64,000 bases of DNA from Methyloglobulus sp. (GTDB taxonomy: Bacteria; Pseudomonadota; Gammaproteobacteria; Methylococcales; Methylomonadaceae): NCBI GenBank assembly GCA_013141505.1, contig JABFQX010000009.1, forward strand, positions 62,001 through 126,000, given 5' to 3'. The translations under genes were made by a program, and so were the position numbers. The notes under the pieces were generated by a model. It worked only from the letters and a program-made list of their open reading frames with translations, was not told the DNA's origin and ran no database searches. Of this stretch, positions 56,923 through 64,000 are shown one piece after another. Numbering within the stretch: the stretch's first letter is position 1; each line of letters begins with the position of its first letter.

Positions 56923-57198
56923 CTAACTTTCGGCAGTAGTGGGATCAATGATGGTACGTATTTGGGAAATTTTATTAGCCGGAAACTCGCCTTGCTCGGC
57001 ATGAGTCCTGACAGTGGCCTCATCCGGGGCGATATAAACGCAGTAAACCTTGTCATCGGTCACATAGCTTTCCAACCACTGAATTTTCGGGCCGATTGCA
57101 CTCAGAACACCGCAAGATTTTTGTGAAATTCCTTGCAATTGCTCGGCTGTTAACGTCCCCGCGCCGGGAATTTCTCATTCAATTAGATACTTTGGCAT
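56923..57198 (-). pseudogene. DUF4242 family gene with an in-frame TGA at codon 8
   Basis: AAGGAG seven bases before ATG 57198 gives an excellent start, and the frame reads MPKYLIE, TGA (57175-57177), then EIPGAGTLTAEQLQGISQKS and on to a normal DUF4242 end. As I recall, relatives have Arg at the stop position, so CGA to TGA is a likely single change. DUF4242 includes small nickel-binding proteins of the SCO4226 type. Internal initiation at ATG 57138 would make a 71-residue fragment. It is the first gene of the SBP56 operon. Confidence 0.75.
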
Positions 57199-57246
57199 AA
57201 CGGTTTCTCCTTGCCTTAAAAATTATTTAAAAAATCACTTACAAAA

Positions 57247-57258
57247 ACGACCAGTCGT
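57247..57258. promoter_or_regulatory. TetR operator-like palindrome before the DUF4242-ferredoxin-SBP56 genes
   Basis: ACGACCAGTCGT is an almost perfect palindrome, with perfect 5-bp halves around CA. It matches the site before tetR (57883-57894) at 9 of 12 positions. A TATAAG -10-like hexamer on the minus strand (57259-57264) abuts it, so repressor binding would block the start of the DUF4242-SBP56 transcript. Confidence 0.65.
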
Positions 57259-57274
57259 CTTATATAAAATAACA

Positions 57275-57871
57275 TCAATTCCTAAAATAATCATCCAGTA
57301 AATCGTGGCAACACTGTTTAAGCGGTTCGCTGGATTGTTCGATTTTCATCCTGAGCAACGCGCCTTGCCAGGTATTAGCCAATAAGCCCGCCATAGCGTC
57401 AGCCGACTTATCGTTACGGACAGTGCCCTCTGCCTGGGCTTTTTCCAAGCCATTTGCCAGCAAGCCCTGATAACGGTGGATGGCTAACTGCAGCGATTTT
57501 TGGCATAACTCGCTGGTGTCACCGATTTCCCCCATCAAATTACCAAGCAAACAACCACCTTTGAACTGCGCTTTTTCCAACTCGGCGATCAGTTCATTGA
57601 AATAATTTTTTAAGGCGGTTAAGGCATCGGTATCGGGAGTTTCCAGATGGTTGCCCAATTGGACGATAAAAGGGTTGATGTAGTGCTGGATAACTTCAGC
57701 GGCAAAACTTTCTTTGCTGGCGAAATAATTGTAAAAAGAACCTTTCGGGACTTGGACTGAATCCAGAATTTCCTTAAGCCCTGTGCCGTGGTAACCCTGT
57801 TGCATCAGCAGTTGGACACCTTGGGTCAGAAGATTTTCTTTGTTAATGTGTTTTTTTGGGATGTTCGTCAT
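57275..57871 (-). CDS. TetR/AcrR family transcriptional repressor
   Basis: The 198 residues have an N-terminal helix-turn-helix (TGLKEILDSVQVPKGSFYNYFASK) and a C-terminal ligand domain containing Cys residues (GGCLLGNL, LKQCCHDLL). That is reminiscent of NemR/AcuR-like regulators that sense reactive electrophiles. Sites with a GACC(A/G)GT core lie just upstream of it and before the DUF4242 gene. It probably represses itself and the SBP56 set. The inducer might be a sulfur compound or aldehyde, but this is inference. Confidence 0.9.
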   Translation of the reverse strand: MTNIPKKHINKENLLTQGVQLLMQQGYHGTGLKEILDSVQVPKGSFYNYFASKESFAAEVIQHYINPFIVQLGNHLETPDTDALTALKNYFNELIAELEKAQFKGGCLLGNLMGEIGDTSELCQKSLQLAIHRYQGLLANGLEKAQAEGTVRNDKSADAMAGLLANTWQGALLRMKIEQSSEPLKQCCHDLLDDYFRN

Positions 57872-57882
57872 GTTTTTATAAT

Positions 57883-57894
57883 ATGACCGGTTGT
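57883..57894. promoter_or_regulatory. TetR operator-like site upstream of its own gene
   Basis: ATGACCGGTTGT has the self-complementary core ACCGGT and lies 11 bp before the tetR start. It matches the site at 57247-57258 at 9 of 12 positions, which supports autorepression. Confidence 0.6.
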
Positions 57895-58238
57895 ATTATG
57901 TGTCAATTGAATCGAACTATTCATTTAAATATTTTTATATCAATAAGTTATAGATTACATAGGCAAAATGCATAATTCAATAAATTACCATTCAGCACAT
58001 AGTGCTGATAAATCAGCCCTATCTTCGGGAAATTTAAATGAGGACACTAAATTTTTATGGCTTATGAGCACAAACCACTATTAACAATACAGCCTAAAAT
58101 ATTGATTTATATTGGATATCAGGACTGTTTTAAGTGCGACAATTTGACGCATTCACAGGACTGGCAAAAGCCGTTAGACTAACACTAACTTTTGTAGCCC
58201 GTCATTAGCCACTCCAGTTAGCAACCATCCCCTCTATT

Positions 58239-58266
58239 GCGGGCTTTCGTTTAGCCCGCATCTTTT
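58239..58266 (+). terminator. terminator-like hairpin just upstream of the M41-like gene
   Basis: GCGGGCT (58239-58245) pairs with AGCCCGC (58253-58259) across a 7-nt loop. ATCTTTTT (58260-58267) follows, 13 bp before the ATG at 58280. It is either an attenuator for that gene or the end of an upstream short RNA in the 57895-58238 gap, in which I see no gene. Confidence 0.65.
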
Positions 58267-58279
58267 TAACGAGGCCACC

Positions 58280-58951
58280 ATGAAAAGCGGCAGCACAGCG
58301 ATGAATCCCCAGACAGAAGCGCGTATCAAAATTAACAGACGAGATGCCTATCATCAGGCGGGTCGTGCAGTTGCTATTTATCTCGGCAACAGGCAAAAAC
58401 AGTTGCCGGATGTCTATTTCCAGATCATCGTTAAGCCAAACGAATACCCCACAAATCAGCCCAGACGGTTCACAAGGACCTTTGCAAAACACACCGTGCA
58501 AATTGAAGGTGGTCGACTAATTCAAAATTTACCCTTGTCTTTTGTTGATACGACCCATGATTTTTCATGGCCGCAACAGGAAGCATTTCTGTGTGCTTTT
58601 GAGGCCGATGTCATTAATTTGTTGGCGGGTTCACTCGCCGAAGCCAAATATATGGCAGCCAGGGATAATGAAAATTTCAAAGTCAATTTGCTGACTATTG
58701 AGGCGTTAAAATTCTATGGCGGTCACTCAGACTTGGAAATTATCAATGAATACATCGAATCTTTCATACTTCAGCAGGCTGAAAGGAAGCGTAAACTGAC
58801 TGAACTATTTTTGGCTGCATACGGTTTTGTCGATAACCGGACACACTGGAACACCATTTCCGCCTTGGCAGAATTTATACTGAAAGAGCCAAAAGACATT
58901 CTCAACTGCGAGGAAGTGATTGCCTTGCTTGAATCCCGTTTGGCGGCATGA
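58280..58951 (+). CDS. peptidase M41-like protein with a lost zinc motif
   Basis: The 223-residue protein resembles the peptidase part of FtsH-like proteins. RRDAYHQAGRAVAIYLG occupies the place of the HEAGHAVA zinc motif, with Gln for the catalytic Glu and Arg for the second His. VINLLAGSLAEAKYMA resembles the second helix. The tail HWNTISALAEFILKEPKDIL is also family-like. It cannot be an active zinc peptidase by this motif. GAGG precedes the ATG. The function is unknown, perhaps binding without cleavage. Confidence 0.7.
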   Translation: MKSGSTAMNPQTEARIKINRRDAYHQAGRAVAIYLGNRQKQLPDVYFQIIVKPNEYPTNQPRRFTRTFAKHTVQIEGGRLIQNLPLSFVDTTHDFSWPQQEAFLCAFEADVINLLAGSLAEAKYMAARDNENFKVNLLTIEALKFYGGHSDLEIINEYIESFILQQAERKRKLTELFLAAYGFVDNRTHWNTISALAEFILKEPKDILNCEEVIALLESRLAA

Positions 58952-59034
58952 GCATTGGTCTTACAATATGTAAATTCGTTTCCACTGCGGTCAGTTTTAT
59001 AACCTATTGATCCGGCGGTATGAAGCATTAATTT

Positions 59035-59091
59035 CCCTTCTGTTTCGCTCAGGGTACGTTACCGCTACATTCCCTGAGCGAAACAGAAGGG
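59035..59091. repeat. complete palindrome of the dispersed repeat family
   Basis: Perfect 20-bp arms (59035-59054 with 59072-59091) flank a 17-nt loop. It shares the CCCTTC...GCTCAGGG theme with copies at 31841-31868 and 45677-45728, and the TATGAAG flank with the first. Confidence 0.85.
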
Positions 59092-59335
59092 TATCGCAAC
59101 CACTTCAAACATTAAAAGGCCGAATCTATAACCGCAATCTGCGCTAAACCGACGACTTTGATTATTGAGCGAAGCGCCTCACTAATCAAATACGTATTTG
59201 TACGTAGGTAGTCGTACGGATATTCAACGCCAGGATAAGTATTTAATATATGTCTCAGTTTACAGAGATAAGCAATTGTAAAGAACTGCTCATCAAGGTA
59301 AACCGCTTAACAACCTGTTGAAAATCGTCAGGTAT

Positions 59336-59431
59336 CACTGCAATTTGCGGTTGGGCGGATGGAGCGTAGAAACCCGAATTTACAGGGAGTAGATGAAGGT
59401 TTCAAAAACCGCCTAACCGCAAATTGTAGTG
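59336..59431. repeat. long inverted repeat, possible MITE or RNA stem
   Basis: 23-bp arms (59336-59358 with 59409-59431) match at 21 positions around a 50-nt centre. Smaller palindromes occur upstream at 59157-59190 (8-bp arms) and 59191-59206 (TACGTA arms). No protein frame is convincing here. Confidence 0.7.
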
Positions 59432-59490
59432 TTATATTGGGTTTTGAACAGGTTCTAAGTGAAATCATTAGACGATATTTTTCTGATGTA

Positions 59491-59516
59491 GGGGGGCTTA
59501 TGCCTCCCTTTTTTTT
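59491..59516 (+). terminator. strong intrinsic terminator without an obvious gene
   Basis: GGGGGGC (59491-59497) pairs with GCCTCCC (59502-59508), one G-U pair included, with a 4-nt loop. Eight T residues follow (59509-59516). The nearest plus-strand gene ends 540 bp upstream. It may therefore end a small RNA transcribed from the hairpin-rich gap 59092-59490. Confidence 0.85.
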
Positions 59517-59564
59517 AAATAATTGCGACTTAATTCAGCTTAATAAATTCGATAATCGCACCGC

Positions 59565-60248
59565 TTAAACGGCATTCTTTCGCACCCCAAATAATGCAGT
59601 ACCAATCCTAACTATCGTCGCACCTTCCACAATAGCGGCCTTAAGATCACCCGACATCCCAAAAGAAAACGTATCTAACTCTGGCCTTTTCAGTTTCGCT
59701 ACTGCTTGAACAAGCAATCTGTACGGCATGCGCTGTTGTTCGAAATCATCCTGTGGCGCGGGGATAGCCATTACTCCACGCAATTTTAATCGCGGCAAGG
59801 TTTCTATGGTCTGGCATAACTCAGGCAACTCAGCCAAGGTGATGCCTGATTTAGTGTCTTCACCGCTGACGTTTACCTGTAGGCAAATATTCAACGGTGC
59901 CAGATAATCTGGCCGCTGGTCACTCAATCGTTTGGCAATCTTTAGGCTATCAACGCTGTGTACCCAACTAAAATGCTGGCCGATGTGTTTGGTTTTGTTG
60001 GCTTGGATCGGCCCTATGAAATGCCAGGTAATGTCATAATCCGTCAATTCCTGCTGCTTTGCCAAGGCTTCCTGGCAATAATTCTCACCGAAATCGCGTA
60101 CTCCCAACTCATAAGCCGCGACTATATCGGAAACAGGCTTGGTTTTACTGACTGCCAATAATAAAACTGCGTTGGGATCACGCTTGCAATCCAGACAATA
60201 GCCTTCAATCTGGCTACGAACCCGTTTAATTCTTTGGTTTATGGTCAT
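59565..60248 (-). CDS. yggS: PLP homeostasis protein YggS
   Basis: This 227-residue single-domain PLP-binding protein (YggS/PROSC) keeps vitamin B6 and amino-acid pools in balance. The PLP Lys lies in LLLAVSKTKP. Other blocks are DFGENYCQEALAK, WHFIGPIQANKTK, WVHSVDSLKIA, LQVNVSGEDTKSG and FSFGMSGDLKAAIVEGATIVRIGTALFG. It is divergent from pilT, the common gammaproteobacterial arrangement. Confidence 0.96.
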   Translation of the reverse strand: MTINQRIKRVRSQIEGYCLDCKRDPNAVLLLAVSKTKPVSDIVAAYELGVRDFGENYCQEALAKQQELTDYDITWHFIGPIQANKTKHIGQHFSWVHSVDSLKIAKRLSDQRPDYLAPLNICLQVNVSGEDTKSGITLAELPELCQTIETLPRLKLRGVMAIPAPQDDFEQQRMPYRLLVQAVAKLKRPELDTFSFGMSGDLKAAIVEGATIVRIGTALFGVRKNAV

Positions 60249-60360
60249 TATGTTGGCGAACGAATTATTTGATGGCGATAATTATATTATTACTTTAAAA
60301 AAGCGACGAGTTGAACTATTGTTAAGACAATTACTTAACCTTTTTTTTCAGGAGTAAACA

Positions 60361-61398
60361 TTGGATATTGCCGAATTATTAGCTTTTTCAGTTAAAAACA
60401 ACGCCTCAGATTTGCATTTATCCGCAGGTTTACCCCCCATGATTCGTGTTGACGGTGACATCAGGCGAATCAACATTCCCGCACTGGAACATAAAGAAGT
60501 TCACGCCCTGATCTACGACATCATGAACGACAAACAACGTCGGGATTATGAAGAATTTCTGGAAACCGATTTTTCCTTTGAATTGCCCGGCATAGCCCGC
60601 TTCCGGGTCAATGCGTTCAATCAGGAACGCGGTGCCGCTGGCGTATTCAGGACAATTCCATCCAAGGTTTTATCACTTGAAGACTTAAAAGCACCGAAGT
60701 TTTTCGCCGAGCTGACCACTAAATCGCGTGGGCTTATCTTGGTAACCGGGCCAACAGGATCCGGCAAATCCACCACCCTGGCGGCTATGGTCAACCACAT
60801 CAATCAGAATGACTATGCCCACATACTGACCGTTGAAGATCCTATCGAATTTGTCCATGAAAGCCAGAAATGCCTGATTAACCAACGCGAGGTTCATCGC
60901 GATACCCATGGTTTTAATGAGGCTCTTCGATCTGCCCTTCGGGAAGACCCGGATATTATCCTGGTTGGTGAAATGCGGGATTTAGAAACCATCCGGCTAG
61001 CGTTAACAGCAGCGGAAACCGGTCATTTAGTATTTGGTACGTTGCATACGACCTCAGCTGCGAAAACGATTGACCGTATCATCGACGTATTTCCTGCCGC
61101 AGAAAAAGACATGATAAGGTCGATGCTGTCAGAATCCCTACAAGCCGTTATTTCGCAAACCCTACTCAAAAGAAATGGCGGTGGTCGGATTGCTGCCCAT
61201 GAAATCATGGTGGGAACAGCCGCTATCAGAAACCTGATCCGCGAAGCCAAGGTGGCACAGATGTATTCAGCGATTCAAACCGGGCGTAAGGAAGGTATGC
61301 AAACACTGGATCAAAACCTCAAGGAATTGGTCGATCAAGGCTTGATTAATGCCAAGATGGCGATGAGCAAAGCCGTTAATAAAGATATGTTCCGTTAA
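60361..61398 (+). CDS. pilT: twitching motility ATPase PilT
   Basis: PilT retracts type IV pili. The start codon is TTG at 60361 behind AGGAG, giving 345 residues. Blocks are ASDLHLSAGLPPMIRVDG, Walker A GPTGSGKSTTLAAM, the Asp box TVEDPIEF, Walker B REDPDIILVGEMRD and the AGVIR-type SALREDPD region. The C-terminus carries NLIREAKVAQMYSAIQTGR. It is followed by pilU 12 bp downstream. Confidence 0.96.
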   Translation: MDIAELLAFSVKNNASDLHLSAGLPPMIRVDGDIRRINIPALEHKEVHALIYDIMNDKQRRDYEEFLETDFSFELPGIARFRVNAFNQERGAAGVFRTIPSKVLSLEDLKAPKFFAELTTKSRGLILVTGPTGSGKSTTLAAMVNHINQNDYAHILTVEDPIEFVHESQKCLINQREVHRDTHGFNEALRSALREDPDIILVGEMRDLETIRLALTAAETGHLVFGTLHTTSAAKTIDRIIDVFPAAEKDMIRSMLSESLQAVISQTLLKRNGGGRIAAHEIMVGTAAIRNLIREAKVAQMYSAIQTGRKEGMQTLDQNLKELVDQGLINAKMAMSKAVNKDMFR

Positions 61399-61410
61399 AC
61401 AGGTAACATC

Positions 61411-62523
61411 ATGGACTTTAAAGCAATATTAGAATTGATGGTGAAAAAAAAGGCTTCCGACCTTTTTATTACTGCAGGCAGGCCGCCCACCATCAAGGTT
61501 GATGGCGCGCTGATTGAGATTTCAACAACCATATTGACGCCCGAGCAAGCGTTGCGGATTGTGGAAGGCCTTATGGATCAACGGCAAAAAAGCGAGTTTG
61601 AAAACACCAAGGAATGTCAATTTGCCATTGGTTATCCTAATTTAGGGCGATTTAGGATCAGTGCATTTACCCAACGCGATGCCGCCGGCATGGTCTTACG
61701 CAGAATTGAAAATCAGATACCTGATGCCGAGGCGTTGAATTTGCCGCCTATCTTGAAAGATTTAATTATGGAAAAGCGGGGGCTGATCATTTTTGTGGGT
61801 GCTACCGGTACAGGTAAATCCACGTCTCTTGCCTCATTGATCAAGCATAGAAACCAGAACAGTAGCGGCCATATCATCACCATCGAAGATCCAATAGAAT
61901 TTCAACATCCCCATCTAGGGTGTATCGTTACCCAGCGCGAAGTGGGGATTGATACAGAGTCCTACGAAGTCGCGCTAAAAAATACCTTGCGGCAAGCACC
62001 TGACGTTATTTTAATCGGCGAAATAAGAAGCAGGGAAACGATGCAGAATGCGATCACCTTCGCTGAAACCGGTCATTTATGCCTGACGACATTGCATGCC
62101 AACAATGCCAACCAAGCGTTGGACAGGATTCTGCATTTCTTTCCTGATGAGATGCACGACCAATTACATATGGATTTGTCGCTCAATTTGCGCGGCATTG
62201 TCGCCCAGCAATTAATCAAACGCGCTGATGGCAAGGGCCGCTATCCGGTGGTGGAAATACTGCTGAATACACCATTAGCAAAAGATTATATTCGCAAAGG
62301 CGAGATCACCAAGCTCAAAGAATTAATGAAAGGATCCCGTGAACAGGGCATGCAAACCTTTGACCAAGCACTTTATGATTTATTTGTCGGAGGCAAAATC
62401 AGCTATGACGATGCACTGAATTCAGCCGATTCCCGAAATGAAGTCCGCCTGATGATTAAACTGGGCACTCAAGTGGGTTCGTTCGGTAATGACGACATGA
62501 TTTTGTCGGAAACGGAAAATTAA
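61411..62523 (+). CDS. pilU: type IV pilus retraction ATPase PilU
   Basis: PilU is the accessory retraction ATPase that acts with PilT. The 370 residues have the Walker A GATGTGKSTSLASL, TIEDPIEFQHPHLGCIVTQREVG and RQAPDVILIGEIRSRETM. An extended acidic C-terminus (FGNDDMILSETEN) is typical of PilU. It forms an operon with pilT. Confidence 0.95.
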   Translation: MDFKAILELMVKKKASDLFITAGRPPTIKVDGALIEISTTILTPEQALRIVEGLMDQRQKSEFENTKECQFAIGYPNLGRFRISAFTQRDAAGMVLRRIENQIPDAEALNLPPILKDLIMEKRGLIIFVGATGTGKSTSLASLIKHRNQNSSGHIITIEDPIEFQHPHLGCIVTQREVGIDTESYEVALKNTLRQAPDVILIGEIRSRETMQNAITFAETGHLCLTTLHANNANQALDRILHFFPDEMHDQLHMDLSLNLRGIVAQQLIKRADGKGRYPVVEILLNTPLAKDYIRKGEITKLKELMKGSREQGMQTFDQALYDLFVGGKISYDDALNSADSRNEVRLMIKLGTQVGSFGNDDMILSETEN

Positions 62524-62625
62524 GGTTTATTCTGAATGTTTTTCTTGTTGCCCACTATTTCTGGTGCGAGCTTCGCAAGTCAGAAACAGCGACAGCTCTG
62601 CTCCAATGAATGAAGTTGACATTAC

Positions 62626-63102
62626 TTAGGAGGGTGACAATTCCATCAGTTTTTGCAACACCTGCTCACAATGAGCTTTTACAGTGACTTTGCGCCATTC
62701 GTGTACTAACACCCCGTTGGGATCCATCAAAAACGTGCTGCGTTCGATGCCCTGAACTTGCTTGCCGTACATGTTTTTCATTTTGATGACATCGAAGATG
62801 CGGCAAAGAGCTTCATCGCTGTCGGAAATAAGATCAAACGGAAACGCCTGCTTGCATTTAAAGTTTTCGTGGGATTTGAGGCTATCCCTTGAAACACCAA
62901 GGATAACCGTATTTAAGGCTTTAAATTTTTCGATATTGTCACGAAAATCCTGGCCTTCCAGTGTGCAACCCGGGGTACTGTCCTTGGGATAAAAATACAG
63001 CACTACAAAACTGCCCCGGTAATCGTGCAAATTCAGGGTTTTATCTCCGGTCGCCTGTGCGGAAAAATCGGGTACAACATTGCCAATACTGATTTCAGTC
63101 AT
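62626..63102 (-). CDS. bcp: thioredoxin-dependent peroxiredoxin (Bcp/PrxQ)
   Basis: The 158 residues have the peroxidatic Cys in YPKDSTPGCTLEGQDF (near residue 46). The E. coli resolving Cys five residues later is absent (LEGQDF). Other Cys residues (CKQAFPF, LCRIF, HCEQVL) lie elsewhere, so the mechanism may be one-Cys or use a different partner. It detoxifies peroxides with thioredoxin. It starts eight bases after gcvR. Confidence 0.93.
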   Translation of the reverse strand: MTEISIGNVVPDFSAQATGDKTLNLHDYRGSFVVLYFYPKDSTPGCTLEGQDFRDNIEKFKALNTVILGVSRDSLKSHENFKCKQAFPFDLISDSDEALCRIFDVIKMKNMYGKQVQGIERSTFLMDPNGVLVHEWRKVTVKAHCEQVLQKLMELSPS

Positions 63103-63110
63103 CGGTTTAC

Positions 63111-63635
63111 CTATCGTTTTATGGGTTCAAGAATGGCATCTATATTCAGATTATCGCAAAAATCCAGGAATTCTTCGCGTAGTGATAACAGATGGACTTG
63201 CGGCGGTACCAGCACAACAAATTTGGTCGAAAATATCGGCGTTTGCGCGTAAGGTGCCTGATATGAGCTACCCGAAATTTCTTCAATATCGATATCACGA
63301 TCCAACAAAAAACTGGTTATGGCTTCGATAATGCTTTCTTTATCCAGGGAAATCGTCTCCAGCGTGTAAGGTATACACTCCTTACCTTTTTCTTTGGCCT
63401 CGGTTCTGAGAACATTAACCTTGATTTCCATCTTTTTCTGGATAGCATCCAAGGTGTTTTCAACTTTAGCGATTTGGTTCCAGTTACCTTGGACCAATAA
63501 ATAACTGGCGGTCGATTGACCAAGGCGTGATGACCTAATTTCTAACACATTGCATTTGCATTCGCGGATAATAGGCAGTATTTCCGCGATAAAATGGTTG
63601 TGTTGCGTGCCTAATGCGGTGATGGTCAGTTGCAT
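63111..63635 (-). CDS. gcvR: glycine cleavage system transcriptional repressor (GcvR-like, double ACT)
   Basis: The 174 residues form two ACT domains (about 1-80 and 92-172). The first has the start LTITALGTQHNHFIAEILPII and the RSSRLGQSTASYLLVQGNW strand. In E. coli GcvR binds GcvA and represses the glycine cleavage genes. Here it precedes bcp by eight bases, the same neighbour as in many gammaproteobacteria. Confidence 0.9.
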   Translation of the reverse strand: MQLTITALGTQHNHFIAEILPIIRECKCNVLEIRSSRLGQSTASYLLVQGNWNQIAKVENTLDAIQKKMEIKVNVLRTEAKEKGKECIPYTLETISLDKESIIEAITSFLLDRDIDIEEISGSSYQAPYAQTPIFSTKFVVLVPPQVHLLSLREEFLDFCDNLNIDAILEPIKR

Positions 63636-63763
63636 ATTAACTCATGATTTTATTGATGGTTGATTCTAACATCAATCAGGAAAAACTTGATTAACAATCA
63701 ATTAATTCCAAAACACAGGCCGATTATCCACGCCGTTTTCACGTTGACAGAAGGATGCAAATT

Positions 63764-64000
63764 ATGAAAAAACAAAAGCTGGTGGTGGCAATTTCTTCGC
63801 GGGCATTATTTGATTTGGACGAATCCCATGCCGTCTTTGAAACCCAGGGCAAAGAGGCCTTTTGTAAATATCAAATAGCGCATGAAGATGAAATCCTCGC
63901 ACCGGGCTATGGATTTTCCCTGGTGCAAAAATTCCTGACTATTAATGAAAGCAATCCTAATGAACCTTTAGTTGAAATCATCCTGTTATCCCAAAATAGC
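63764..64000 (+). CDS. 5'-nucleotidase (NT5C1-like), N-terminal part
   Basis: The gene runs off the right edge; 79 codons are visible. AAGGA eight bases upstream supports ATG 63764. The sequence KLVVAISSRALFDLDESHAV, then the AFCKYQIAHEDEILAPGYGF and VEIILLSQNS segments match bacterial cytosolic 5'-nucleotidases, with the DLDESHAVF phosphatase start motif. It should remove phosphate from nucleoside monophosphates. Confidence 0.85.
   Translation, partial: MKKQKLVVAISSRALFDLDESHAVFETQGKEAFCKYQIAHEDEILAPGYGFSLVQKFLTINESNPNEPLVEIILLSQNS

Noticed and set aside
57175-57177. TGA as a selenocysteine codon next to a 'selenium-binding' protein gene
   Set aside because: Relatives, as I recall them, have Arg rather than Cys at this place. 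The only nearby stem (about five pairs, loop starting nine bases after TGA) is too short and too close for a bacterial SECIS. The selenium-binding name of SBP56 is historical.
59359-59568. 69-codon plus-strand frame inside the hairpin-rich gap
   Set aside because: It runs through an arm of the long inverted repeat and through the intrinsic terminator, so it is not a protein gene.

Overview
The window looks like ordinary chromosome of a gammaproteobacterium. The marker loci are arranged as in that class: ffs-dnaX-ybaB-recR, hrcA-grpE-dnaK-dnaJ-dapB behind a CIRCE element, pilT-pilU beside yggS, and xerD, htpX, xseA, glnS and icd. A C1-metabolising relative such as the Methylococcales is plausible, given formate-tetrahydrofolate ligase, a methanethiol-oxidase-type SBP56 protein, copper oxidases and many REP-like palindromes. 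No methane or methanol oxidation genes are present, so that placement is inference. No rRNA, tRNA, CRISPR array or intact prophage was seen; the only clear RNA gene is the 4.5S SRP RNA.

Layout. 1-1.2 kb: end of an unidentified gene and heme A synthase. 1.2-8 kb (minus): a GGDEF/EAL response regulator, a hybrid histidine kinase, birA, coaX and a small membrane protein. 8.4-13.9 kb: glnS, then ffs-dnaX-ybaB-recR, a HIT protein and a two-helix channel-like protein. 14-16.3 kb (minus): an LpxA-like acyltransferase, xerD and ogt. 16.3-18 kb: a REP-rich island with a RAYT transposase between two REP pairs. 18-25.3 kb: icd, then the heat-shock operon and dapB. 25.6-31.8 kb: a broken HupE/UreJ-like gene and a molybdate locus (modE divergent from mop-porin-modABC) with a ModE box over the promoter.

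31.8-38.3 kb is accessory: two cupin proteins, a TetR repressor with three matching operator-like palindromes, a decayed second tetR 3' end, an O-methyltransferase, an AraC regulator, a beta-propeller protein and a recombinase scar. 38.3-52.8 kb: flavin reductase, xseA, a Gly-rich lipoprotein, fhs, a membrane multicopper oxidase with a membrane cupredoxin, rdgB, a HAF-repeat secreted protein, a PepSY membrane protein, htpX, a PQQ-type dehydrogenase and a Nudix hydrolase. 52.8-59.5 kb is accessory: a 542-residue unknown protein, a TetR-controlled set (DUF4242 gene with an in-frame TGA, ferredoxin, SBP56), a peptidase-M41-like protein that has lost its zinc motif, and a hairpin-rich gap ending in an orphan terminator. 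59.5-64 kb: yggS, pilT, pilU, bcp, gcvR and the start of a 5'-nucleotidase.

The most interesting points are two TetR systems whose operators can be read from the sequence, an outer-membrane porin inside the molybdate operon, the RAYT with its own REP pairs, a correctly phased slippery A-run in dnaX, and several decaying genes that show recent rearrangement. No wholly new multi-gene defence-type system was recognised.
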